Origin: Pseudomonadales bacterium | GTDB lineage: Bacteria > Pseudomonadota > Gammaproteobacteria > Pseudomonadales > Azotimanducaceae | DNA length: 64,000 nucleotides | Assembly: GCA_028285415.1 (NCBI GenBank) | Contig: JANQPF010000005.1 | Location: 248,001 to 312,000, forward strand | Direction: 5' to 3' | Part shown: positions 25,426 through 34,692 of the stretch, piece after piece | Layout: every line of letters starts with the position of its first letter | How positions within the stretch are numbered: position 1 is the first letter of the stretch | Position numbers and translations under genes: made by a program | The notes under the pieces: generated by a model | The model's input: only the letters and a program-made list of their open reading frames with translations | Databases searched by the model: none | What the model was told of the DNA's origin: nothing

Positions 25426-27081
25426 ATGGCGATGCAGCGTACGCCCTTGTTGATGCACACCATTCTGGACCGTGGCGCCAAGGTTGCTCCGAACGAAGAG
25501 ATTGTCACGGCAACCGAAAACGGCGTGCGCCGTCAGACCTATAAAGAAACCCGCGACCGCGCGCATCAGCTTGCCCACGCTCTGGCCGAAGCGGGTATCG
25601 GTGTCGGCGATCGGGTGGGAACATTCATGTGGAACGGCTCCCGTCATCTCGAGGCGTATCACGCCTGTGCGGGTATGGGTGCAGTCCTGCATACCTTGAA
25701 TCTGCGACTGTCCGATCGCGACCTCGAGTACATCATCGGTCACGCGCAGGACAAGATCATCATCGCAGATGCTGATGCGCTGCCGCTGCTGGAGGTTTTG
25801 AAAGACCGCATGCCGTCGGTGCAGAAGGTTGTCGTGGCGACCGAAGAAGGTTTCGAAGGATGGCAGACGGAGCTTCCAGCAGCGCAAGACTACGAAGATT
25901 TCGTAGCCGGCAAACCCACCAACTACGACTGGCCCGACATCGACGAGAATTCACCGTTGGGGCTCTGCTATACCTCGGGCACAACGGGTAACCCGAAAGG
26001 CGTGGAGTACGAGCATCGCTCGCAGTATCTGCACACCATGGCCCAGTGTATGACCGACGCCATGGCACTGTCGGCAACCGATACGGTGCTCGGAATTGTC
26101 CCGATGTTCCATGCGATGGGCTGGGGGATTCCCTGGTCGGCGTTGATGCTCGGCTGTAAGCAGGTCATGCCGCACCGATTCATGGATCCGACGCGCCTCC
26201 TGACACTCCTCGAATCGGAAGGGGTGACGCTTTCAGCAGGCGTCCCCACCATCTGGCAGGGTATCAAAGGGTTGTACGAGGCGAATCCCGATCAGTATGA
26301 CCTTTCCAAGCTGTCGCGCCTGACGTGCGGCGGCAGCGCCCCGCCGCCGTCGCTCATTCGCTGGTACTGGGATACGTTCGGTGTGGAGATGATCCAGGGG
26401 TGGGGTATGACCGAAACGTCGCCGCTGGCCACCTTGTCGCGGCGCGTGATGAAGAAATCGCAGCTCAATCTCAACGAAGACGATCAGTTCGAGAACGTGG
26501 CGAAAGCGGGCCAGCTCATGCCGGGTCTCGAGCTCGACATCTTCGACGAGGCGTTCAACCGGCTCCCGCACGATGGTGAGACCGTCGGCGAAATTCTGAT
26601 CCGCGGACCGTGGATCTGCTCCGAGTACTACAACAATCCGCAGCCGGAGAAGTTCCACGACGGTTGGTTGATTACCGGTGACGTCGGCAAAATCGACCCC
26701 GAGGAATATCTCATCATCAGCGACCGCTCGAAGGATCTGGTCAAGAGCGGGGGTGAGTGGATCTCGTCGGTGGATCTGGAAAACCACATTGTGGCGCTTG
26801 CAGGCGTTGCGCAGGCGTGCGTGGTGGCACATCCACATCCCAAGTGGGACGAGCGCCCGGTGGCGCTTGTTGTGCTCGACGCCGGCGCCGAGGTGACGCC
26901 TGAGCAGGTCATCGAGCACTGTGCAACGGCGTTTGCCAAGTGGCAGCTGCCGGACGACGTGCTGTACGTGGACGACATTCCGCTCACCTCCACCGGCAAG
27001 ATGGATAAAAAAGTGGTCCGCGCAGACCTGGATGCGCAAGGCTATCAGCTGCCGGATCTGCGGTCGGAGTCTGCCGGTTAA
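25426..27081 (+). CDS. Medium/long-chain fatty acid-CoA ligase (AlkK-like)
   Basis: This 551-residue AMP-forming ligase has the ATP loop YTSGTTGNPKG (about 183-193), MTETSP (about 328), the Asp-hinge motif GWLITGDVGKIDPEEYLIISDRSKDLVKSGGEWI (about 415-448), and the C-terminal Lys in TSTGKMDKK. N-terminal block LLMHTILDRGAK and the acyl region fit the AlkK/medium-chain branch. It converts fatty acids to acyl-CoA for beta-oxidation. GGGAGG 9 nt upstream fixes ATG 25426. It is divergent from two thioesterases, which would hydrolyse its products, and is followed at 24 nt by an MFS transporter. Confidence 0.9.
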   Translation: MAMQRTPLLMHTILDRGAKVAPNEEIVTATENGVRRQTYKETRDRAHQLAHALAEAGIGVGDRVGTFMWNGSRHLEAYHACAGMGAVLHTLNLRLSDRDLEYIIGHAQDKIIIADADALPLLEVLKDRMPSVQKVVVATEEGFEGWQTELPAAQDYEDFVAGKPTNYDWPDIDENSPLGLCYTSGTTGNPKGVEYEHRSQYLHTMAQCMTDAMALSATDTVLGIVPMFHAMGWGIPWSALMLGCKQVMPHRFMDPTRLLTLLESEGVTLSAGVPTIWQGIKGLYEANPDQYDLSKLSRLTCGGSAPPPSLIRWYWDTFGVEMIQGWGMTETSPLATLSRRVMKKSQLNLNEDDQFENVAKAGQLMPGLELDIFDEAFNRLPHDGETVGEILIRGPWICSEYYNNPQPEKFHDGWLITGDVGKIDPEEYLIISDRSKDLVKSGGEWISSVDLENHIVALAGVAQACVVAHPHPKWDERPVALVVLDAGAEVTPEQVIEHCATAFAKWQLPDDVLYVDDIPLTSTGKMDKKVVRADLDAQGYQLPDLRSESAG

Positions 27082-27105
27082 CACACTGAGGCACGGCGGG
27101 CTGGC

Positions 27106-28278
27106 GTGCCCGCCGGTTCACCCCTCGTGAGTCTTGCGCTCAAGTGGGTTGTCGGCGCAACCCTCGTGATGGCTGCGGCCATGGGTATCGGCCGTTTTGC
27201 GTACACACCCTTGTTGCCGCAGATGGCCACCGAATTCGGTTGGGATTTCACCTCCGCCGGCGACATCGCAAGCGCAAACTTTCTGGGCTACATGATCGGT
27301 GCGCTCCTGGCCCCGGCGCTCGCGCGTTCGCCGATGGTGCGGCTTTATCTTGCGCTCTCTCTGATGGCGAGCGTGGCGACCACCTATCTGGGCGCTGAGA
27401 TTTCGGGGTACACCGCGTGGCTGGCGCTGCGGCTCCTGTCCGGCGTGGCGAGCGCATTCTGTCTGGTTCTGGTAACCACCCATCTCATGTACGTGCTGGC
27501 TCGCGAGCGGCGTGAGGCGCTTGGCAACGTCCATATCGCGGGTGTCGGGATTGGCATCATTGCCTGCATGGGAGCGGTGCTGCTTGCCGGTGAAAGCGCG
27601 GCACAGTGGGGGCGGCTTGGTGGTCTGGCAGCGGTCATGATGGCCGTGGCGTGGCTGCTCATGAACGATCGGCTCTGGCGGCCGGAACCGCCCGCGACAA
27701 CCGAACACGAGGCAACGGGCAGCTTGAAAGCGATCTGGCGGTTGATCGCGGGCTATGGATTTTTCGGCTTCGGCTACGTTGTCGCTGCGACATTTGTCGT
27801 TGCGATGGCAGAGCGCCTGGGGACGTCGACCATGGACCCGCGGCTTGCCTGGCTTGCGGTTGGGATCGCCTTTGTGCCTTCTGTCTATCTCTGGCAGGCG
27901 TTGGCGAATCGGTGGGGCATCATCCGCACGCTGCGGATGGCTTATCTGGTTGAAGCGGTTGGCGTCGTTGCAGCGGGGATCGGCGAGAGTCTAGCCGTTT
28001 TCCTGTTTGCCTGCGTTCTCCTGGGTGGGACGTTCGGGGCAATCACGGCGCTCGGTCTGAGCGCGGCTCGGTTTGCCGCGCCGTACAACGTGGCGGGCGC
28101 CGTCAGCGCGATGACCGCTGCCTTTGCGCTGGGACAATGGCTTGGTCCGGCGATTGCCGGGCGGATGGCGGACTACTTCGGCGACTTTGTCATCGCCAGC
28201 CTCCTGGCTGGCGCCCTGCTGTTGATTTCAGCAGGGCTGATTGCCAGATACGACTACCCGCAGCGCGACGCTAACTGA
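27106..28278 (+). CDS. YbfB/YjiJ-family MFS transporter
   Basis: This 390-residue inner-membrane transporter has about 12 hydrophobic segments. The opening MGIGRFAYTPLLPQM followed by an ANFLGYMIGALLAP segment is typical of the YbfB/YjiJ family of the major facilitator superfamily; substrates are mostly unknown. It starts with GTG 27106, 24 nt after the CoA ligase gene, so cotranscription is likely. The last 8 nt overlap the end of the convergent DUF4870 gene. Confidence 0.85.
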   Translation: MPAGSPLVSLALKWVVGATLVMAAAMGIGRFAYTPLLPQMATEFGWDFTSAGDIASANFLGYMIGALLAPALARSPMVRLYLALSLMASVATTYLGAEISGYTAWLALRLLSGVASAFCLVLVTTHLMYVLARERREALGNVHIAGVGIGIIACMGAVLLAGESAAQWGRLGGLAAVMMAVAWLLMNDRLWRPEPPATTEHEATGSLKAIWRLIAGYGFFGFGYVVAATFVVAMAERLGTSTMDPRLAWLAVGIAFVPSVYLWQALANRWGIIRTLRMAYLVEAVGVVAAGIGESLAVFLFACVLLGGTFGAITALGLSAARFAAPYNVAGAVSAMTAAFALGQWLGPAIAGRMADYFGDFVIASLLAGALLLISAGLIARYDYPQRDAN

Positions 28279-28714
28279 TGATGCGCCAGGTCAGCGGATA
28301 CTGATAGTGCTCGCCGTTGTTGGCTTTGATGCCCGCAATGATCGTCAGGACCAGGGCTGCGATGCCGACGACAAAGATCAGGAACACGCCAATCAGCACG
28401 AACATCAGGATGAAGCAGACGATGGCCGCCAGCGTCACGGTGATCTGAAAGTTCAGTGCTTCTTTGCCCTGTTCGTCGACAAACGGCATTTCGTTCTTCT
28501 TGACCTGCCAGACAATCAGCGGGCCAATCAGATTGCCAAATGGAATGACAAAGCCAATGAGGGCAGACAAATGGGCAAACAGGGCCCAGGTACGCTCTTC
28601 GCTGCCCGGTTCATTGCCACCCGAGGATGGCTCCGGCTCCGGCGAGGGCGGTGGTGTTGTCGGTTCAGCCGGCTGTGCCTCAGGTTGGTTGTTTTGATCG
28701 TCGCTTTCGCTCAT
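28271..28714 (-). CDS. DUF4870 membrane protein
   Basis: This 147-residue protein begins with a Pro/Glu/Ser-rich disordered segment (about 1-40), then has three hydrophobic segments: WALFAHLSALIGFVIPFG, VTLAAIVCFILMFVLIGV and FVVGIAALVLTIIAGIKA. It includes FVDEQGKEALNFQITV, the DUF4870 hallmark. The function is unknown. ATG 28714 has GAGAGAGG 4 nt upstream, better than a start at 28738. It is convergent with and overlaps the MFS gene. Confidence 0.85.
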   Translation of the reverse strand: MSESDDQNNQPEAQPAEPTTPPPSPEPEPSSGGNEPGSEERTWALFAHLSALIGFVIPFGNLIGPLIVWQVKKNEMPFVDEQGKEALNFQITVTLAAIVCFILMFVLIGVFLIFVVGIAALVLTIIAGIKANNGEHYQYPLTWRIIS

Positions 28715-28778
28715 GTTCCTCTCTCCGTAGAAGCGCAATTGCGCCGGACTCCACTATCCCGCCAATAGCTCGGGAAAA

Positions 28779-29885
28779 TCAAGCGCCGTTTGCAAAGCGA
28801 TCAGGTGCAATGGCGGCCTCCGGTTGCGCACCTTGCAGCACAATATCAGCGACAAGCTGGCCAATGCCGGGTGAAGTTTGAATGCCGAAGCCGCCCTGTC
28901 CTGCAAGCCAGAAAAAGCCGTTGGCCTGCCGATCGAAGCCGACAACCGGACGCCGATCCGCGCTGAACGTACGCAACCCCGCCCACTGATGCATGACGCG
29001 CTCGGGCTCGTAGTCGGCTACCTGCACGAACCGGTCCAATGCCACCGCAACGTCGATGTCGACGGGGAACGCATCCATGGCGGCTGATGGCGTTTCGTCC
29101 TGAGGGCATACCATGAGTCCGGGGCTCTCGGGCTTGAAATAGAGGTCTTCGCTGACGGTGTGGACCAACGGCCAGTCACCCATGAGTTCCGGCGCAGGCA
29201 CAATGGCGGCCGTTCGTCGCATGGGGGTCAGCGCGATGTTGCTGGCACCGGCCATCTGCGCCACCTCACCGGCCCAGGCACCGGCGGCATTGATGACGAG
29301 GTCTGCTTCGATCGACGCGTTTGCGGCGGTGAGCCGCCACCGGCCCTCGGTTTGATCGATGGCAGTGACTCTGAAATCGCTGTGCATGGTGCCGCCGTTC
29401 TCACGCAGACCTTTCTGAAAGCCGCTCAAAAGGCCGTGCACGTCGATGTTGTGCCAGGTCGGATCGTAAGCCGCGGCTTTGATCCAGTCTGACCTGAGCA
29501 ACGGCACGAGCTCCAGCGTCTCTGCTGGACCAATCTCGACAAGCTCCGGACAGTCCGGCTGCCACGCGCGCAGATACCGCTGCAGCGCCTCGTCCTCGCC
29601 GGGCCCCGCAGCGGTGAGGCCGCCGCAGGGGGTCACCAGGTTGTGCTCGGTAAATCCGTCAGGCGGCGAGAAAAAGAACTCTTTGCCCGCGATGGTCAAC
29701 GCCTGCACCTCCGGGTTCTCATAACCTTCGATGTACATGGCGGCTGAACGGCCGGAGCTGTGATAGGCAGGCTGTGTTTCCGCCTCCACAACCGTGACGT
29801 TTGCGCCCTGACTCAGAAAGTAGGCGGCGCTCAGACCGGCGGCGCCCGCGCCGATCACAACAATGTCTGCAGATTGCTCTGTCAT
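28779..29885 (-). CDS. FAD-dependent oxidoreductase (DAO family)
   Basis: This 368-residue flavoenzyme of the D-amino-acid oxidase/DadA group has the FAD-binding motif VVIGAGAAGLSAAYFL (about 10-25), the second Rossmann Glu in VVEAETQPAYHSSGRSAAMY, and the C-terminal FAD loop WLAGQGGFGIQTSPGIGQL. It oxidises amines or amino acids to imines; the true substrate is not readable. It is divergent from the amidohydrolase at 29924, separated by 38 nt, so the promoters must overlap. Confidence 0.88.
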   Translation of the reverse strand: MTEQSADIVVIGAGAAGLSAAYFLSQGANVTVVEAETQPAYHSSGRSAAMYIEGYENPEVQALTIAGKEFFFSPPDGFTEHNLVTPCGGLTAAGPGEDEALQRYLRAWQPDCPELVEIGPAETLELVPLLRSDWIKAAAYDPTWHNIDVHGLLSGFQKGLRENGGTMHSDFRVTAIDQTEGRWRLTAANASIEADLVINAAGAWAGEVAQMAGASNIALTPMRRTAAIVPAPELMGDWPLVHTVSEDLYFKPESPGLMVCPQDETPSAAMDAFPVDIDVAVALDRFVQVADYEPERVMHQWAGLRTFSADRRPVVGFDRQANGFFWLAGQGGFGIQTSPGIGQLVADIVLQGAQPEAAIAPDRFANGA

Positions 29886-29923
29886 TGATACACTTGCTGC
29901 CCTTGAAAGGGTGCGGTGGGGAT

Positions 29924-31711
29924 ATGTTCGAGGATAGAGGAAGACACGGGGAAATCACAACTGCGTGGCATTCTGTGCCACGCCATCATTCGGCCGATCC
30001 GTTTGCGTGTCCTTGTTGCGCGAATGTGTTCACCCATGTGCTCGAAGCGGCGGGCGTCGATCTGGCTGCGCACGGTGGGACGATAACGCGGCACCCTCCG
30101 CGCCCCGGGGGAACGTTCCTGCTCACCAATGCGCGCATCCAGACCATGAACCCGGAACAGCCGACCGCGCAGGCGATGTGGGTCGAGGACGGACGTATTG
30201 TCTGGATTGGCGAGCACGCGGATCTGCCGCCGGAGGCGGCGGACGGGCACGTAGTCGACGGCGAAGGCAGAGTTGTTCTGCCGGGGTTCATCGATCCGCA
30301 CATGCACCTCGCACCGTTGGCCATGTTGCTCGACTTCGAGAACGTGGGCCCGTTTCGCTTCGACACCACTGCCGCGGCGATTGCACACCTGAAGGCGATT
30401 GCCGCCGAGCGACGGGACGGGGAATGGATTGTCGGGCGCCAGTATGACCCCTCGCTGCAGGCAGGCCCCGAGTACCTGACGGCTGATCTGCTGGATGAGG
30501 TGAGCTCAACTCAGCCGGTGTTCGTCTACAACGCATCGCTGCATCTGGCTTATTGCAACTCTGCGGCGCTTGCGCTTGCCGGAATCGACGCCGATACGCC
30601 CGATCCGCACAACGCGGAACTCGGCCGCTACGCCGACGGCAGCCCCAATGGCGTATTGAAAGCTGGCCCTGCCATGGCGCTGGTGGCGCGCCACAATCCG
30701 TATCTCAAGCAGCAAAACCTGGGCGAAGCCTGTCTCGGCGTTTTCGACCATGCGGCGAGCCTGGGACTGACCATGCTGTGTGATCAGGGCACGGGTCTCT
30801 TTCAAGGTGTCAAAGAGCTGGATCTTTATCGCGGTCTGCGCGACAGCAACCGCATGTCGGTGCGCTTTCGCTATTCGGTCAGTCAGGCCATTGCCGAGCG
30901 TTGGGACGAAGCGGGCGTGGGCTGGGGTAATGGCGACGAATGGCTGCGCCTGACCGGTTGGAAGATCGTCAGCGACGGTTCCAACCAGGGACGCACGGGG
31001 TTGCAGCGGGAGCCGTTTCTGAACTCCGATTCCGTGGGTCTGGCGTACATCGACGTCGACGAGCTGAACAGCGCTGTCCGCCAGCGCCTTGAAGACGGCT
31101 GGGCGGTATGTGTGCATGCCAACGGGGACGCAGCAATCGATCGGGTGCTCGATGCGTTCGAGCTGGCTCGGGATGCCGGTCTCGACCCGGGCGCTGCCCG
31201 TTGCCGCATTGAGCATTGCAGCATCCTTCACGATGAGCAGATCGAGCGTATGGACGATCTCGGCATCTCCCCCAGTTTCCTCATCGGTCACGTATACTAC
31301 TGGGGCCAGGCGATGATTGACGATGTCTTCGGTCTGGAGAAAGCCAGCAAGCTGGATCGAACCGGTGCGTGCGAGACCCGCGGCATCCGGTGGACCATCC
31401 ACTCGGACGACCCGGTTACGGAGATGAACCCGCTGCGATGTATCGAAAATGCGGTCACCCGCAGCATGTGGCGTTCTGATGACCTGCTTGCAGCTGACGA
31501 AGCCATCAGCGTCGAATCTGCTCTGCGTGCCATGACGATCGACGCTGCGTGGCAATGTCATTCGGATCACGAGACCGGCAGTCTGGAAAAGAACAAGTTC
31601 GCCGACTTCATTGTGCTCGATCGGGATCCGCTGACGGTCGCGCCAGACACGCTCAGCCGGATTGAGGTGCTGGAGACCTGGGTCAACGGCGAACAGGTAT
31701 TTGCGGGATAA
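29924..31711 (+). CDS. YtcJ-like amidohydrolase with N-terminal Cys motif
   Basis: This metallohydrolase of about 595 residues (amidohydrolase-3/YtcJ type) has metal-binding GFIDPHMHLA (about 122-131), then KIVSDGSNQGRTG, CVHANGDAAIDRVLDAF, RIEHCSILHDEQ and the late Asp in HSDDPVTEMNPL. Such enzymes cleave amide or ester bonds in cyclic or N-acylated compounds. Before the metal domain is an unusual ~70-residue leader with HHSADPFACPCC, possibly a metal- or redox-active extension. ATG 29924 is chosen over upstream frames since GGTGGGG precedes it. It is 5 nt from the next gene and divergent from the flavoprotein. Confidence 0.85.
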   Translation: MFEDRGRHGEITTAWHSVPRHHSADPFACPCCANVFTHVLEAAGVDLAAHGGTITRHPPRPGGTFLLTNARIQTMNPEQPTAQAMWVEDGRIVWIGEHADLPPEAADGHVVDGEGRVVLPGFIDPHMHLAPLAMLLDFENVGPFRFDTTAAAIAHLKAIAAERRDGEWIVGRQYDPSLQAGPEYLTADLLDEVSSTQPVFVYNASLHLAYCNSAALALAGIDADTPDPHNAELGRYADGSPNGVLKAGPAMALVARHNPYLKQQNLGEACLGVFDHAASLGLTMLCDQGTGLFQGVKELDLYRGLRDSNRMSVRFRYSVSQAIAERWDEAGVGWGNGDEWLRLTGWKIVSDGSNQGRTGLQREPFLNSDSVGLAYIDVDELNSAVRQRLEDGWAVCVHANGDAAIDRVLDAFELARDAGLDPGAARCRIEHCSILHDEQIERMDDLGISPSFLIGHVYYWGQAMIDDVFGLEKASKLDRTGACETRGIRWTIHSDDPVTEMNPLRCIENAVTRSMWRSDDLLAADEAISVESALRAMTIDAAWQCHSDHETGSLEKNKFADFIVLDRDPLTVAPDTLSRIEVLETWVNGEQVFAG

Positions 31712-31716
31712 GCAAA

Positions 31717-34188
31717 ATGAAACAACTGGTTCCGGGAACAATTCTGCTGGCAGCAACGCTTCTGGCAGCATCTCTTCTGGCAGCATGGCCGGCCTATGCC
31801 GAGAAACGCGATGCGCATGTCATCGACAAATTTCGCCAGCTTGGCACCGAGCTCAGAGATCCGAACGTGTATCGCACCGCGAGCGGCTCGCCGGGTCCGC
31901 AGTACTGGCAACAACGCGCGGACTACAACATCAAGGCGAGGCTGGACGAGAAGGCGCGACGCATCGAGGCGTCAGAGACGATCGTCTATACCAACGGTTC
32001 GCCCGATACGCTGCGCTTTCTCTGGGTGCAGCTCGACCAGAACCGTTTCCGCCGGGATTCGCTGCAACAGCGTTCGCAAACGGGCGCCAAGGCTGAAGAC
32101 GGTATCAGCGATCAACTGAGCTATGGCGAGCTGAGAAAGCACCAGTCGCTCAAGGACAACGACTACGGTTTTGTTCTCAACAAGGTAGCCGATGGTCAGA
32201 GTAGAGACCTGCCGTATGTTGTCGTCGACACCATGATGCGCATCGATCTGCCTTCACCCCTGCGTCCGGGGGGCAAGCAGACCTTGCGCATCGACTGGGC
32301 GTTCAACATTACCGACGAGGCGGCGGTGGGGTCGCGCGGCGGCTACGAACATTTCGAGGAAAACGATACTTACATCTATTTCCTGGCGCAGTGGTTTCCG
32401 CGCATGGCGGCCTATACCGACTACACGAGCTGGCAGCATCATCAATTCCTGGGCCGTGGTGAATTTGCCCTGGAATTTGGCGACTACGACGTCGAGCTGA
32501 CGGTACCTGCGGATCATGTGGTATCCGCCACCGGAGAGCTGACGAATCCGAGAGACGTGCTGAGCGCAGCCCAGCGGGAACGCCTCGACAGAGCGCGGAG
32601 CTCATCCAAGCCGGTTTACATCGTGACTCCGGACGAGGCGCTCGAAAACGAAAAGGCAGGTACGGACGACACCCGAACCTGGCGGTTCAGCGCGCAAAAT
32701 GTTCGGGACTTTGCCTGGGCAAGCTCACGCAAGTTCGTCTGGGATGCAGCCATTCACAAGCAGGAGGGGACGCCCGGTGACGTGCTGGCCATGTCCTTTT
32801 TTCCCAACGAAGCGGGTCCGATCTGGTCGCAGTACTCCACGGAAGCGGTCATCCACACGATGGACGTCTACTCGCGCTTCTCGTTTCCCTACCCATATCC
32901 CACCGCGCAGAGTGTGAACACGTGGCTCGCCGGCGGGATGGAATATCCGATGATTACTTTCAACGGTTACCGTCCCGAGCCAATCGACGATGACGACAAA
33001 GACAGCCTGGTCGAAGATCTGCCGCCGTCGACCTACAAGCGCAGCACCAAGCATCGCTTGATTGGCGTCATCATCCACGAAATTGGCCATATCTACTTTC
33101 CGATGACGGTGAACTCTGACGAGCGTCAGTGGACCTGGATGGACGAGGGCATCAACAGCTTCCTCGAGCACCTGGCTGAGGTGGAGTGGGAGGAGAACTT
33201 CCACGACTACGCGGAAAAGGTTTCCATCCTCGACCGGATCGGGCCGTACATGATCAGCGAGAATCAGGTCCCGGTCATGAGTCAGTCCGATTCGATCCTG
33301 CAGTTCGGACCGAACGCCTACACCAAGCCGGCGGCCGCGCTCCTGGTGCTGCGCGAGACCGTCATGGGGCGTGAGCTCTTCGACTTTGCCTTCAAAGAGT
33401 ACGCCAGACGTTGGCGGTTCAAGCGTCCCACGCCGGAAGATTTCTTCCGCACCATGGAGGATGCATCCGCGGTGGATCTCGACTGGTTCTGGCGCGGCTG
33501 GTTTTACACAACTGATCACGTTGACGTTGATCTCTCCAGCATCCGCGAGTACCGCGTTTCCTCGATGGACCCGCGGATCGAGAATGAAGCTCGACGCGAG
33601 CTGGATGCGCTCCTCACCAGGGAGCCGATCGAGCAGGCGCGCAATCGTGAAGAAGGCCGCAAGACGCGGCTGGACCGCGTCGAAGGTCTGGAAGACTTTT
33701 ACAACGAGAACGACAAGTACACGGTGTCCAATCAGGCGCTCAAGAGCTACGTCGACTACCTCGAGGGTCTGGAGCCCTGGGAACGCAGGACGCTGGAGCG
33801 AGCAGTTGCCGATGCCGAGTACGTTTATTTCGTCGATTTCGAGAACAAAGGGGGACTCTTGTCTGCGCTGCCGCTGAAGCTCACCTTTGCGGATGGCAGC
33901 GAGGAGGACTACATGGTTCCGGCTGAAGTCTGGCGCCGCAACGGCGAGAAAGTGACCAAACTTTTCGTCTTTCCGAAACAGCTGTCCGCAATTGAGCTCG
34001 ATCCGCATCATCAAACCGCGGACGTTGATCGGGCCAACAATTACTATCCACGGCGCATCCTTCCTTCGCGTCTCGAACTCTTCAAGTACGAGAACAAGGA
34101 CCGCGATCTCATGCTCGAGATGCTGGAAGAGCTCAAGGACGACGATAAAGAAGTGCTCTCCGGCAAGCCGGTGCCGCTGACCCGGTAA
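31717..34188 (+). CDS. Exported M1-like metallopeptidase
   Basis: This 823-residue protein has a signal peptide at about 1-26. After an N-terminal beta domain with ETIVYTNGSPDTLRFLWVQLDQN, the region GGMEYPMITFNG (about 407) is the M1 exopeptidase-loop equivalent. HEIGHIYFP (His455, His459) and DEGINSFLEHL (Glu about 476) are the zinc motif. It ends without a clear ERAP-like helical domain. M1 peptidases remove N-terminal residues or trim peptides; here it acts in the periplasm. It lies 5 nt after the amidohydrolase and one nt overlapping the next gene, so a three-gene operon is likely. Confidence 0.87.
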   Translation: MKQLVPGTILLAATLLAASLLAAWPAYAEKRDAHVIDKFRQLGTELRDPNVYRTASGSPGPQYWQQRADYNIKARLDEKARRIEASETIVYTNGSPDTLRFLWVQLDQNRFRRDSLQQRSQTGAKAEDGISDQLSYGELRKHQSLKDNDYGFVLNKVADGQSRDLPYVVVDTMMRIDLPSPLRPGGKQTLRIDWAFNITDEAAVGSRGGYEHFEENDTYIYFLAQWFPRMAAYTDYTSWQHHQFLGRGEFALEFGDYDVELTVPADHVVSATGELTNPRDVLSAAQRERLDRARSSSKPVYIVTPDEALENEKAGTDDTRTWRFSAQNVRDFAWASSRKFVWDAAIHKQEGTPGDVLAMSFFPNEAGPIWSQYSTEAVIHTMDVYSRFSFPYPYPTAQSVNTWLAGGMEYPMITFNGYRPEPIDDDDKDSLVEDLPPSTYKRSTKHRLIGVIIHEIGHIYFPMTVNSDERQWTWMDEGINSFLEHLAEVEWEENFHDYAEKVSILDRIGPYMISENQVPVMSQSDSILQFGPNAYTKPAAALLVLRETVMGRELFDFAFKEYARRWRFKRPTPEDFFRTMEDASAVDLDWFWRGWFYTTDHVDVDLSSIREYRVSSMDPRIENEARRELDALLTREPIEQARNREEGRKTRLDRVEGLEDFYNENDKYTVSNQALKSYVDYLEGLEPWERRTLERAVADAEYVYFVDFENKGGLLSALPLKLTFADGSEEDYMVPAEVWRRNGEKVTKLFVFPKQLSAIELDPHHQTADVDRANNYYPRRILPSRLELFKYENKDRDLMLEMLEELKDDDKEVLSGKPVPLTR

Positions 34189-34670
34189 TGAAACGCTGTG
34201 TCATTCTGCTCGGCGCCTGCCTCCTCCTGGCCACCTCGCCGGGGATGGCACACCGCGCCCACTTCAGCCTGACGGACATGTGGTGGCGCGTGGATCGCAG
34301 CACTCTGGAAATCACACACTCGATCCATCTGGACGATGCCATGGTACTGCTGGCATCGCTCGGCGCGCCCGACGGCACGCTGGATGCTGCCGTGCAGGCG
34401 AAGCTCATGCACTATCTGGAGCGCACGTTCAGCCTTACCAGCGACGGCGACCCGCTCGAGCTCGAACCCGTAGGCGCGCAGATCGAAGGTGACTTTCTCT
34501 GGCTGTACCAGGAGCTCGAGCTGGCGAAACTTCCGGATCAGCTGCAGCTGTCCTGCCAGCTGATGCAGGACTTCTCGGCTGAGCAGGTCAACCAGGTGAA
34601 TTTTCGCGTTGGCGACGAGGTGCGCACGTTGCGCCTGAACCGCGATCGCCACGCAGGACAGCTTTTCTAA
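34188..34670 (+). CDS. Exported DUF6702-like protein
   Basis: This 160-residue protein has a signal peptide at about 1-21 (ending MAH or AHR). The following MWWRVDRSTLEITHSIHLDDA and the final ...FRVGDEVRTLRLNRDRHAGQLF pattern resemble DUF6702, which is often found near M1-type peptidases. The stop of the peptidase gene overlaps its ATG by one base, so the proteins are probably made together and may interact in the periplasm. No catalytic motif was found. Confidence 0.7.
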   Translation: MKRCVILLGACLLLATSPGMAHRAHFSLTDMWWRVDRSTLEITHSIHLDDAMVLLASLGAPDGTLDAAVQAKLMHYLERTFSLTSDGDPLELEPVGAQIEGDFLWLYQELELAKLPDQLQLSCQLMQDFSAEQVNQVNFRVGDEVRTLRLNRDRHAGQLF

Positions 34671-34692
34671 ACCACATTCAGAAGGAGGCCGC

